NCBI RefSeq assembly: GCF_014698475.1
Contig: NZ_JACJTB010000008.1
Span: 92,570 to 156,569 of the forward strand
Direction of reading: 5' to 3'
DNA: 64,000 bases
Origin: Nostoc spongiaeforme FACHB-130
Lineage (GTDB): Bacteria; Cyanobacteriota; Cyanobacteriia; Cyanobacteriales; Nostocaceae
Shown here: positions 1 to 8,543 of the stretch, piece by piece
How positions within the stretch are numbered: position 1 is the first letter of the stretch
How the letters are laid out: the number at the start of each line of letters is the position of its first letter
Notes under the pieces: generated by a model
The model's database searches: none
What the model was told of the DNA's origin: nothing
What the model saw: only the letters and a program-made list of their open reading frames with translations
Program-made: the position numbers and the translations under genes

Positions 1-231
1 CATATTTCGGGAATAAATCACAATAATTTTCACTTGTATCTGCTCAATTACTAATAGCAAATAGCCTATGTTGAAAATCAACTAAAAATTAATCAAAGGC
101 AAAATATTGCTACACTAATGATTGATAATCTGCTATATCTAGCCGAAAAATCATCATTTATTTACATAATATTTATCATAAAATCACATCATAAAACATT
201 AAAAACATCCACAAAGAACAGCAAATAAATC
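1..231. other. AT-rich upstream region of hetC
   Basis: Very AT-rich DNA with no coding potential, presumably holding the hetC promoter. In Anabaena hetC is activated by NtcA through a GTA-N8-TAC site. The nearest match here is GTA-N10-TAC at 36-51, whose spacing is wrong, so no regulator site is called. Only a weak purine stretch precedes the hetC ATG. The true promoter may lie left of the window. Confidence 0.4.
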
Positions 232-3200
232 ATGAACCCCGCTTCTTCGTTCAAAGTTCAGGAAGAACTAAAAATTAGTAAACAAAAGCAATCTAATATT
301 TTAGCAGCCATCATTATTAAACTTTTGAACTTAGTGCATGGGGATACAGATTTAGCAGCAGAATTGATGCCGTTGTGGACAATTCAGGAGTTTCAACTAG
401 GTGATAATTTAACTAGATACACTGAGAATACAGCTACAACAGATAACAGCGATTTTTTTTACTTGGTATGTCAAGGTAGAGTGCGTTTATTGAGTTTTGA
501 TGAGACTTTGGGAAGGGAAGTTTCTCCACAGTTATTATTAGCAGAACAGACATTTGGCGCAGATCATTTGTTTTGCGATCGCCCTTTATCATACCGTGCC
601 ATCGGTGCTAGTCCGGGTTTTGTAGCCCAAATTACAATTGCCGATTTACAACTGTGGTTGCAACGCTTACCAAATCTCGAAAAGCACTGGCAAAAGTTAG
701 CAGTAGAGCGTCAAGCACTAATTTTCTTTAAAAGTTATACAGAATTGCGATCGCTCAACAGTGCAAGTTTACGGCAATTCTTACCTTATATAATTACTCA
801 CAAAATTCCGGCTGGCGCATCTTTAAATACAGCCACACCAGCCAATACAGGACGTTTTTGGTTAGCCGGAGGAACAACTTCACTCTTAGTTGGTGATAGC
901 TGGGGATATCCTGATGTGACATCTCCCGATGCAATTGCGGAGACAGATTTGTTAGTGTACCAGCTACCGATTGAACAGTGGGAATCAGCCCAAGTATTTA
1001 CTAGTCAAAATCTACAACCAAAAGTTGCAGTTATTGATCATTCCGCAATCACCCAAATTCCCCTTCCCAAACCGGAATCTTCCCAAGCAGAAATTACCCC
1101 AGTCGCAGAAATTGATTTTCCCCAACAGCCAAAAGCTAAACCACGGCGGAAATATCCCTTGATTTTGCAACAAAGTTCATCAGATTGTGGTGCGGCTTGT
1201 TTAGCAATGATTAGCCAATATTGGGGTAAACGCTTCCGCCTCAATACTTTACGCAACTTAGCAGCCATAGACTGTACAGGCGCATCTTTAGCAGGTTTAG
1301 CCACAGCCGCTCAAACCTTGGGTTACACAACGTTACAAGTGCGGGCGAGTTTAACTAAGCTAGAGTCGCAAACTAGTCCTTGGATTGCTCATTGGCAAGG
1401 CAATCATTATATAGTGGTTTGGCAAATTCAAGGCGATCGCATTTTAATTGCTGACCCAGCGAAGGGACAAAAATGGCTGTCGCGCCAAGACTTTGAAGCA
1501 AATTGGACAGGATACGCACTTTTATTAGATCCAACAGCCAACTTTCACAGCCGCAACAGCGAGAAACTTTCCTTACATCGTTATTGGCAGACATTACAGC
1601 GCGATCGCCAACTTATTCAATACATTATTCTGGTTTCTCTGGTCATGCAAGTATTTGGGTTAGCGACTCCCTTACTAACCCAAGTTGTTCTCGATCAAAT
1701 ACTATTACTGAAAAACTTTTCCACATTAAATGCTTTTGTACTCGGCTTTTTATGCTTGGGTGTCTGGGGTATTGTTTTAAATGCACAGCGACAATATCTG
1801 CTCGATTATTTTGCCAGTCGCATCGATGTTAATTTAATTGGTGATTTCGTCAAACATACCTTACAGCTACCATTACAGTTTTTTACCACCCGCCAAGTCG
1901 AAGACATTCTCAGCCGCATTCCCGAAAATCGCAAAATTCAACAGTTCTTTACCCGTCGCGCTATTACTAGCCCAATTGATGCGGTGATGATTTTTGTCTA
2001 TTTTGGGGTGATGGCTAATCTCAATTTGCGACTAACTTTATTAGTTGTCAGTGGAATTGTCCCCGTTGTGATGTTGACTGTGGGCGCAAGTTCATTCCTC
2101 AAGCAGGTATCGCGGGAAGTTTGGCAAACATCCGCCAGCCAAAATTCTGCCACAGGGGAAATCATCATGGGAATTGTCACAGTCAAAACCGCCGCCGCCG
2201 AAGCTTCAGTGCAGACATATTGGCAAAAGCGGTTACTGAAAATGCTCAAGGCGCGGTTACGGGGACAGAAGTTAGCCAATGTCTTACAAATGTTGCGGAA
2301 TTTAGTTAGTCACATTGCAACAACAGTTGTTTTATGGTGTGGGTTGCAACTAGTCATCACTGGGGATATGTCACTGGGTAAATTAGTGGCGTTCAATATG
2401 CTGATGAGTAATGTGATTCATCCTGTGTTGGCGTTGGTAGAGTTATGGGATGAATTACCCACAGTATTCACAGCCGTAGAGCGAGTTAACGATGTCTTAG
2501 ATTTTCAGCCAGAAGAAAATTCCCAAAAACCTTTACAGGTAATGCCGACAATTCGCGGTGAAGTGCAGTTTGAGAATGTATTTTTCCGCTATCATCCTGA
2601 TGACCAGCGTCATACTTTGCAAAATGTCTCTTTTCGCGTCAAACCAGGACAAACTATCGGGATAATTGGTCAGAGTGGTGGCGGTAAAAGCACTTTAGTC
2701 AATTTACTGGCTGGTTTATATCGTCCCGAAAGTGGGCGGATTTTAATTGATGGCATCGATATTAGTACGGTATCGCCGCAATCGTTACGCAGTCAAATAG
2801 GTTTTGTCCCACAGGATAACTTTTTGTTTTCCGGCACGATTTTAGAGAATATTACTCTGTATAATCCAGATTTGCATCCTGAACAAGCGATCGCCGCCGC
2901 CAAATTAGCCGAAGCTCACAGTTTCATCCGCGAACTACCTTTAGGCTACAACACCCCAGTCGGGGAAAGAGGTTTGCGGCTGTCTGGTGGTCAAAAACAA
3001 AAAATTGCGATCGCTCGTGCTTTAATTAGTAACCCCAAAATTTTAATTCTAGACGAAGCTACTAGCAGTCTCGACTCTGAATCGGAGCGTTGTTTGTACC
3101 AAAAATTAGCTCATTTGAGCCAGCACCACACTACCTTTATCATCTCCCATCGGCTTTCTAGTCTGCGCCACACCGACCATATCCTAGTTCTCGACCAAGG

Positions 3201-3258
3201 TATGTTAGTTGAACAAGGCACCCATCAAAATTTGATGGTAACCAAAGGTCTTGATTAA
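232..3258 (+). CDS. hetC: HetC-type peptidase-containing ABC exporter
   Basis: A 1008-residue inner-membrane exporter. The order is an N-terminal cyclic-nucleotide-binding-like region (about 40-270), a C39 peptidase domain (about 308-435), a six-helix ABC transmembrane domain (about 450-740) and a nucleotide-binding domain (about 765-1000). The C39 residues are intact: Cys319 in SSDCGAAC, His392 and Asp408. Walker A is GQSGGGKST at 813-821, and the signature LSGGQ is present. In Anabaena HetC is required for proheterocyst progression and is encoded just upstream of hetP. The same order here, with a HetR box between the two, supports orthology rather than a generic bacteriocin exporter. The cargo is not evident from the sequence; small RiPP-like precursors lie 14 kb away. 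A second HetC-like exporter follows at 8544. Length is close to the known HetC size. Confidence 0.88.
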   Translation: MNPASSFKVQEELKISKQKQSNILAAIIIKLLNLVHGDTDLAAELMPLWTIQEFQLGDNLTRYTENTATTDNSDFFYLVCQGRVRLLSFDETLGREVSPQLLLAEQTFGADHLFCDRPLSYRAIGASPGFVAQITIADLQLWLQRLPNLEKHWQKLAVERQALIFFKSYTELRSLNSASLRQFLPYIITHKIPAGASLNTATPANTGRFWLAGGTTSLLVGDSWGYPDVTSPDAIAETDLLVYQLPIEQWESAQVFTSQNLQPKVAVIDHSAITQIPLPKPESSQAEITPVAEIDFPQQPKAKPRRKYPLILQQSSSDCGAACLAMISQYWGKRFRLNTLRNLAAIDCTGASLAGLATAAQTLGYTTLQVRASLTKLESQTSPWIAHWQGNHYIVVWQIQGDRILIADPAKGQKWLSRQDFEANWTGYALLLDPTANFHSRNSEKLSLHRYWQTLQRDRQLIQYIILVSLVMQVFGLATPLLTQVVLDQILLLKNFSTLNAFVLGFLCLGVWGIVLNAQRQYLLDYFASRIDVNLIGDFVKHTLQLPLQFFTTRQVEDILSRIPENRKIQQFFTRRAITSPIDAVMIFVYFGVMANLNLRLTLLVVSGIVPVVMLTVGASSFLKQVSREVWQTSASQNSATGEIIMGIVTVKTAAAEASVQTYWQKRLLKMLKARLRGQKLANVLQMLRNLVSHIATTVVLWCGLQLVITGDMSLGKLVAFNMLMSNVIHPVLALVELWDELPTVFTAVERVNDVLDFQPEENSQKPLQVMPTIRGEVQFENVFFRYHPDDQRHTLQNVSFRVKPGQTIGIIGQSGGGKSTLVNLLAGLYRPESGRILIDGIDISTVSPQSLRSQIGFVPQDNFLFSGTILENITLYNPDLHPEQAIAAAKLAEAHSFIRELPLGYNTPVGERGLRLSGGQKQKIAIARALISNPKILILDEATSSLDSESERCLYQKLAHLSQHHTTFIISHRLSSLRHTDHILVLDQGMLVEQGTHQNLMVTKGLD

Positions 3259-3325
3259 TTTAGGACTTACACAACTGGCATATTTTTTTGTAGGGTGTGT
3301 GACGCAACGAGAAGATTTGAACGTA

Positions 3326-3416
3326 GTTAAGAGAATAGTAGGTTGGGTGTAGCGATAGCGTAACCCAACAAAGTATGCGTGAACGTTGGGTTCCGTTCTT
3401 CCACCCAACCTACACC
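3326..3416. repeat. 91-bp dispersed repeat, left copy
   Basis: This stretch contains the inner palindrome GTTGGGT...ACCCAAC. It is nearly identical to the reverse complement of 15976-16066, with only a handful of mismatches. Shorter relatives occur at 6634-6690 and 30793-30822. It looks like a REP/MITE-type cyanobacterial repeat and not a gene. Confidence 0.8.
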
Positions 3417-3821
3417 AGTCTAAGTTGTTGCCTTCACTGAACTGTATTGGGCTATAAAAACCAAGTCCGCCTACGCGGATTCACATCAAATCAATGGTTT
3501 TGAACCCGCGTGGTGCGCCAAGCGCAGCGCAAGCACAATAGGCTAGGCAAGCTTTGTTTGTATAGCTCCAGACTAATTGTACTGCCCCATACCCCTACAC
3601 CAATCCCTACAGACAATTGTGGTACATAATTCCTATTCATAATTCCCGGATGAAATTTATATTTTGTTAAAAATATTTTTAACAACGCCAAATACATAAA
3701 ATTACTTTGTTTTTGATATTGCTATAGAAATTACGATATTTAGTGATTGTTTATTAGACAAGTTAATGGTAAATTTCTATATGAATTTGAACCAAAGAAA
3801 AGTTTCTCATGAACAATAAAT

Positions 3822-3838
3822 GAGGGGTCAAACCCCTC
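3822..3838. promoter_or_regulatory. HetR-binding palindrome upstream of hetP
   Basis: GAGGGGTCAAACCCCTC is a perfect 7-bp inverted repeat with a 3-bp centre. It differs from the site I recall for Anabaena hetP (GAGGGGTCTAACCCCTC) at one central base only. HetR is the master regulator of heterocyst differentiation and binds this type of site as a dimer. The site lies 622 bp upstream of the hetP ATG. An AT-rich candidate -10 (around TACTAA at 3862) follows at a reasonable distance, but the start site itself is inferred. Confidence 0.88.
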
Positions 3839-4460
3839 AGTAAACAGCGAATCCGTGACAATACTAAAACTCAGATCATACAAATGGAGACATCAAAAAA
3901 ATTCCGTATTTTTTACTGGTAAAGTTTTAATTGAGAAGATGACATTTAGAAAAAAACGTAGTATAAATACTAAAGTAGCTATTAATTTTTTTGCTAAATA
4001 CCGTTGATGTTCTCAGGGAAAACTATAGCCTTCTCACCAAATTTTGCTAGAAAAACTAAAGCGAAAGATTATACGGTAAAATTATCAGGGCAGTAGATTA
4101 AACTAAGTATTGAGAAGCCAAACAGAGAAAAAACTGCGTCTACCAAGAGCCAAACCAGACTTTTATAGTCATTAAAATGACATTACCAAAGGTTGAAAAG
4201 TAACTAACTACTAAATGAAATACAGTTAACTTTCTACTCCAAGGTCAAGCTCATGGACATCATCATCAGAACACATGCAGTTCTAACCTCAGTACAAAGA
4301 ATGAAGCAGCTTTCACGGCTCTATTTAGTCATTCTCCACAGGTTTTTAACTAAAACTAAACATAAATATTAGAGGGTAGTTGTTACAACATACAACTACA
4401 ACAACTATTGATTAATTATTGACTACCTGTACCACCTAATTCCCCAGTGCAATTAACACT

Positions 4461-4916
4461 ATGAATCACAACATAACTAGCGTCAGTAACTTTAATAAAG
4501 GTATCAATCCCCAACAATTTGACCAAATAGTAGAAGCAATTCTAGCTGGTAAGTATTCTTGGGCATGTGTGTTAATGCTACGTGTGGCTGGTTACAACCC
4601 ATTACATTACATTCCTTATCGCACTTATAACAGATTGCTCAAAGAAAATTCTTCCCCAAATAGAACGCAACAACAAGAAGTATCATCTGCGGAGAAATCT
4701 GTAGCAACTCATTGCTTGGGCAAAATTAAAGACTTAACTTACCTTGAGGTAGTAGGTAAGCAAAAAACTGAAATTCGTGGGGGTAATATGGAGCAATGGT
4801 TAGCCCAAGAAATGCCAGAATATCAATCCCAAACGTCCGCATCAAATAGCGATAACACTCAAGAATTTTCCTTAAAATTGAGTAGTGCTAATAATATTTT
4901 GGATTTTAGATTTTAG
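4461..4916 (+). CDS. hetP: HetP-family heterocyst commitment protein
   Basis: A 151-residue soluble protein. The first about 60 residues carry the hallmark HetP segment, including [19 protein letters not shown] and [13 protein letters not shown]. The rest is hydrophilic and poorly conserved, as in the family. HetP controls when a differentiating cell becomes irreversibly committed to a heterocyst and acts downstream of HetR. Position after hetC and behind a HetR palindrome supports true hetP rather than one of its paralogues. Length is close to the about 160 residues known in Anabaena. The start is preceded by CAATTAACACT with no strong ribosome-binding site. Confidence 0.9.
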   Translation: MNHNITSVSNFNKGINPQQFDQIVEAILAGKYSWACVLMLRVAGYNPLHYIPYRTYNRLLKENSSPNRTQQQEVSSAEKSVATHCLGKIKDLTYLEVVGKQKTEIRGGNMEQWLAQEMPEYQSQTSASNSDNTQEFSLKLSSANNILDFRF

Positions 4917-5416
4917 GTGTAGGGTGGGTATTTTCATTCCCGCTTTCAGTTAGTTGCCCACCTTATAAGCCTAAGAGTTACGCAATAAGACGAAAAATTA
5001 AAGTTCTGGGGAAGGATGAAGGGGTATAGGGGTGTCAGGAGGTAGGTGTTCATACACTCTTCAACCCTCATACCCTTATACCCATTCTTAACAGACAATC
5101 TTTATGCGTAAGTCCTAAATGTGAAACTTTGACAAACAGCAAATAACTTGATGATATTAATTATTGAAATTTATGTAAAATTATCACTTTAATTATACTG
5201 TTTTCAATTAACTAACCCATCTTTGAGACAATTTTCCAAGGTGGGTTTTGTTGTCATAGATTCAGGCTTCTAGAGTATGGAAAGTCTAATTTAGCCTTGG
5301 TATAAAGAGAGCAATTAGGGATAAAAGTTTCTACCAAAATGTGCCAAAATGGCAAATTTTAACTCTCAATATCATTTAAATTATACATAGAGCAGATGAG
5401 TCAATAAGCTCATCAA
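4917..5416. other. hetP downstream region with dispersed repeat
   Basis: No gene seen. A long imperfect hairpin follows hetP (AGGGTGGG at about 4920 pairing with CCCACCTT at about 4958). Positions 5012-5121 hold a G-rich/C-rich inverted dispersed repeat (GGGGTATAGGGGTGT pairing loosely with CATACCCTTATACCC). Relatives lie at 11646-11760, 32101-32172 and 57896-57960. The rest is AT-rich. Confidence 0.5.
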
Positions 5417-5858
5417 CAATGATAAAATCATTGAATATCTGACTATGAAATACATTTAACTGATTGTTTTTGCTGAAGCAGTCAGTATCCCAAAGAGTAC
5501 ATAACTCTGAAACCAAGACAGACAATTAAACTGTTGCTATTGGTGGTTTTGTTTCTCAGGAAGCCTGAGCATCAATAAGTTAAAAAGTTGGATTTCCGCA
5601 ACTTTTACTTTTAATGCCCTCTAGTCAGTTTCTCTATGGTGGAGGAAACTTAGTAGAGCCTTCCATACTTTTGTAGTTAGAGAAATAGACAACCTAACAG
5701 TTAACAGTTGTTGTAAATGAGAGAGCATATAACTACTACACTTTTGTTTTGATGCTCTAAATCCTAGTTCTACCAAACAGGATAATCTCTGCTGTAATAA
5801 CACATAATGGATACATTATTGGCTGGAAGCTAAAAGCCCAAATAGCTTCCAGTTTTTT
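5417..5858 (+). ncRNA. Candidate structured noncoding RNA
   Basis: This 440-bp stretch without a gene contains an unusual run of perfect hairpins: CAATGAT/ATCATTG (5417-5433), ACTGATTG/CAGTCAGT (5459-5486, one wobble), AGAGT/ACTCT (5494-5508), CTCAGG/CCTGAG with a three-base loop (5555-5569), AAAAGTTG/CAACTTTT (5583-5606), TTTCTCTA/TAGAGAAA (5629-5685), AGAGCAT/ATGCTCT (5722-5758) and ATAATG/CATTAT (5804-5819). It ends in a textbook intrinsic terminator (5823-5858). It does not resemble RNase P RNA, tmRNA or 6S RNA by motifs I know. Strand is inferred from the terminator U-tract. It could instead be a leader/attenuator for the foldase gene at 5896, or a decayed element. Confidence 0.4.
5823..5858 (+). 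terminator. Intrinsic terminator before foldase gene
   Basis: A 10-bp perfect stem CTGGAAGCTA/TAGCTTCCAG with a 10-nt loop is followed directly by TTTTTT. It sits 38 bp upstream of the start at 5896. It therefore either ends an upstream transcript or acts as an attenuator. Confidence 0.85.
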
Positions 5859-5895
5859 ATGTAAGCTGGTATGTTTTTAAGTTGTACTAATACCA

Positions 5896-6630
5896 ATGAG
5901 TGATTTGTCAAAAATTTTGCTTGAATCAGAGGAAGTGATGCAATTCCTCAAAAAAGAAATGAGGTTGAAGGAAGTATATCAACAGATTTTATTTCACAAA
6001 ATTATCCGGCAAGCAGCCGAAGCTAGAGATATTACTGTCACACCGTCAGAAATTGAAACAGAAGCAGAAAAGCAGCGCCGGGAAAGACATTTAGAAAGAG
6101 CCGCCGATACACTGGAATGGTTAGCTGATCAATTAATTACGCCTGAAGATTGGGAAAGGGGAATTTGCGATCGCTTATTATCTCACAAACTCGCACAAGT
6201 ATTATTTGCAGATGAAGTAGAGCATTTTTTTCAGCAAAATCGCGCCGAATTTGAGCAAGTTATTTTGTATCAAATGATCATTGACTCAGAAACATTAGCA
6301 CAAGAGCTATACTATCAAATCGAAGATGGTGAAATTAGTTTTTATCATGCCGCCAAAATTTATGATATTGATATTCATCGTCGGCGTAAATGTGGATATG
6401 AAGGTATAGTTAATCGTTTTGCGCTCCAACCAGATATAGCCACTGTTGTATTTCGAGCAGCACCACAACATGTAACATTACCTTACAAAACCGAGCAAGG
6501 TTATCATCTTTTTTTGGTTGAAGAACTTATCTCGGCTGAATTAACCAAAGAAAGATATCAAGAGATTATGAATAAAATGTTTCTCCATTGGCTGAATACA
6601 GAACTGCAATATATTCTTAATACCAAATGA
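5896..6630 (+). CDS. SurA/parvulin-like peptidylprolyl isomerase
   Basis: A 244-residue protein with an N-terminal SurA-like helical region (about 20-110) and a divergent parvulin (PpiC) domain (about 115-215), ending in the typical GYHLFLVEEL strand. It has no signal peptide or membrane helix. Foldase-like proteins of this type commonly accompany C39 exporters and HlyD adaptors in cyanobacterial bacteriocin loci and are thought to assist precursor or cargo handling; that role is inference here. It is paralogous to the protein at 13881. The start is poorly supported, since no ribosome-binding site is visible before the ATG. A terminator hairpin sits 38 bp upstream. Confidence 0.75.
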   Translation: MSDLSKILLESEEVMQFLKKEMRLKEVYQQILFHKIIRQAAEARDITVTPSEIETEAEKQRRERHLERAADTLEWLADQLITPEDWERGICDRLLSHKLAQVLFADEVEHFFQQNRAEFEQVILYQMIIDSETLAQELYYQIEDGEISFYHAAKIYDIDIHRRRKCGYEGIVNRFALQPDIATVVFRAAPQHVTLPYKTEQGYHLFLVEELISAELTKERYQEIMNKMFLHWLNTELQYILNTK

Positions 6631-7139
6631 CTTAGCGTAACCCAACAAAATCCTGAAGATGTTGGGTTTCACTGCGTTACACCCAACCTTGTACCAAAAG
6701 ATATGAATTTTTCTCATAGAGATAGTTATAGTATTTTTATGTGTAATTTCTAAAAGTCCGCAACTTTTTAGATAAGTATATTCATTACTGAGATATATTA
6801 AACACTGCCATATTTTTTAATGTACTTTTTGTCCTGAATATTGGTTATTTTATTTGACATAAATCTAATTATTAAATTTTTGATAAAGAAAATATATTTT
6901 TTTCATTAAGTTCACCTTTTTTTCATAAAACCTATTGACTATATTTAGAAAAATTCTTAAAAGAATAACAGTTAGGCTAACTTAACAAAGTGAGGAACTA
7001 CAGGTTTTCGGCAAAATTTCTCTTCTAGCTTACTTTCCTATACTCATCAAGCAATTTTGTGAAACTAATACCAGCGTTACACCAAACTATAGGAAAGTTT
7101 GCCAAAGTATTTAGTCTTACTAGTTCATAGTTTATTGTA

Positions 7140-7266
7140 TTTAGGTGTTTACCAGAAACTGCTGTTCATTGAGGCAAACAACAGCTATGCTGGCTAAATA
7201 TTTTGTCAAGTTTATAAACTACTACTGCTCAATGCTCTGCGCTCACAATTTGGGAGCGCAGTTTTT
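7140..7266 (+). ncRNA. Candidate small RNA ending in a strong terminator
   Basis: The perfect stem CTGCGCTC/GAGCGCAG (7237-7244 and 7254-7261) with TTTTT (7262-7266) is a good Rho-independent terminator 600 bp after the nearest upstream gene stop. AT-rich promoter-like sequence precedes about 7140, so a short independent transcript of roughly 100-130 nt is plausible. The 5' end is a guess. The alternative is late termination of the upstream foldase mRNA. Confidence 0.35.
7237..7266 (+). terminator. Rho-independent terminator
   Basis: An 8-bp GC-rich perfect stem with a 9-nt loop and a five-T tail, on the + strand. Confidence 0.8.
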
Positions 7267-7571
7267 AACACAATTTTTCTCTACAGGTAGAATACTTACT
7301 ACTAGAAATACTTGTAATTTGATGATTCTAGTAGCAGCTATTCAGACAAAACCCTAAATTGTCCCAACAAATGCAATATGAAAAGTTCCCCTGATTATTC
7401 GCCAATATCAAGGGGTAAACATTTAACGTCGGCTAAAAGTTTTCATTTTTTATCAGTCAGAAGTCAGTCTTTAAAATCAACAGGTTTTCAAGAGTACATT
7501 TATCTCTTCATCATTGACAAATTCTGACTTCATATCAAACACACAACTGTCAACAATAACTGGTAGTAATT

Positions 7572-8171
7572 ATGTCAAACTATTCTAGCCAATACCAAGG
7601 TTTGGAAAATTACGATCCGCAAGATAGTAAATTTTTGACACCTTTTCAAAGAAAGGCTTTGTTGAAAAACTTGCAAAGTAACTTACAGCCAGAATATCTC
7701 CGCAGAATTGAAATTATGTTGCTGGCGGATATGGGTAAATCTCAAACTCAAATATGTGAGATTGTAGGTTGTTCTCAAGAAATGGCACGTTACTGGATTG
7801 GCATAGCAGAAGCAGGTTTAGCACATAAATGGAATGAGCGACCAATTGGGAGACCAAAAATTGTCAATGCTCAATATATCGACAGATTGAAAGAATTAGT
7901 CAGTCATAGCCCGCGTGATTATGGCTACGCATTTACTTATTGGACAGCCCAATGGTTAAGCAAACATTTAGCAAATGAATTGGGTATTTCGATTAGCGAT
8001 CGCCATGTTAATCGTCTACTCAAACAAATGGGACTTTCGACTAAACCTAAAAGTTCCAATCAACAAAAAATAGAAGAAACAAAAGATAACAGTATTACCA
8101 TTAGTGACCTACAAACTCACAGTGAGCCGACTTTTCCTTGGTCATTTAATTTAATGCAGACGAATCAATAA
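7572..8171 (+). CDS. Helix-turn-helix protein related to IS630 N-terminus
   Basis: A 199-residue protein. Residues about 30-90 form a helix-turn-helix (IEIMLLADMGKSQTQICEIV followed by a recognition-helix-like segment), and about 100-155 form a winged helix (YTYWTAQWLSKHLANELGI then DRHVNRLLKQMG). This is the DNA-binding half of IS630/Tc1-type transposases. No DDE catalytic domain follows and the C-terminus is a short polar tail. Intact length, normal composition and position between exporter genes suggest a domesticated DNA-binding protein, possibly a regulator of this locus. The regulatory role is inference. It could also be an IS remnant that happens to stay open. Confidence 0.65.
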   Translation: MSNYSSQYQGLENYDPQDSKFLTPFQRKALLKNLQSNLQPEYLRRIEIMLLADMGKSQTQICEIVGCSQEMARYWIGIAEAGLAHKWNERPIGRPKIVNAQYIDRLKELVSHSPRDYGYAFTYWTAQWLSKHLANELGISISDRHVNRLLKQMGLSTKPKSSNQQKIEETKDNSITISDLQTHSEPTFPWSFNLMQTNQ

Positions 8172-8543
8172 GGTTCATTTAAGGTGATGAAGGTCTATCT
8201 ATTAGACCAAGAGCAAGATTTGGGGGATTCTCCACGCCACATGCTTCAAGTCGGCAAAGCCGCCCAACGCAGTGGCTCCCCCACGCCCCCGATTGGGGGA
8301 CGCAACCGTCCCCCAAACCCCCTCCAAAATTATTTTTTCATTTTTTGTTGAGTCATTATTTATGGATTTGGTTGTGATTTAGTTTTCTGATTTGAACCGC
8401 ATTGGAGCTGGAGGCTAGTTTGTTATCTATACTAAGTTGCTTTCAGAAATAGCATTCCTATTCCCTTGTTTCACCCACAGCAGAGACGTTGTATATAACG
8501 TCTCTACAAATACGACTTGCTATTAATTTCTGGAGATTAGTAA
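8172..8543. other. Intergenic repeats before second exporter
   Basis: No gene. It contains a GC-rich dispersed repeat at about 8217-8330 (inverted elements around GATTGGGGGACG) and a palindrome AGAGACGTT/AACGTCTCT at about 8483-8506, a MITE-like repeat with a relative at 19535-19561. The ribosome-binding site GGAG of the next gene is at 8532. Confidence 0.6.
8483..8506. repeat. AGAGACGTT palindromic repeat
   Basis: A 9-bp perfect inverted repeat AGAGACGTT...AACGTCTCT around GTATAT. A diverged copy lies at 19535-19561. The class is common in Nostoc-like genomes. Confidence 0.7.

Larger units (their letters stand above)
3259..4460. other. Long hetC-hetP intergenic region
   Basis: 1.2 kb without a credible gene. 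From left to right it holds the 91-bp dispersed repeat (3326-3416), a second dispersed palindromic repeat of the CGCCTACGCG type (about 3455-3560), AT-rich DNA, the HetR-type palindrome at 3822-3838 and about 620 bp of probable hetP 5' leader. Long hetP leaders with distal start sites are known from Anabaena. Confidence 0.7.
6631..7571. other. Intergenic region with a short-transcript terminator
   Basis: About 940 bp. It begins with a fragment of the GTTGGGT palindromic repeat (6634-6690), which could end the foldase transcript, and continues as very AT-rich DNA. A clean terminator lies at 7237-7266. A 70-codon GTG-initiated open frame at 7145-7357 overlaps that terminator and shows no family features, so it is not called as a gene. 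The last 200 bp look like a promoter/leader region for the gene at 7572. Confidence 0.5.

Noticed and set aside
36..51. Possible NtcA site GTA-N10-TAC upstream of hetC
   Set aside because: NtcA sites have an 8-bp spacer; a 10-bp spacer does not fit and such matches are common in AT-rich DNA.
3822..3838. HetR palindrome read as an intrinsic terminator
   Set aside because: The stem is good but no T-run follows on either strand; the HetR operator reading explains sequence and place better.
5417..5858. RNase P RNA or tmRNA gene
   Set aside because: Neither the conserved RNase P core motifs nor a tRNA-like end with a tag frame is visible.
7145..7357. 70-codon GTG-initiated open frame
   Set aside because: It overlaps a strong terminator, has no family features and no ribosome-binding site.
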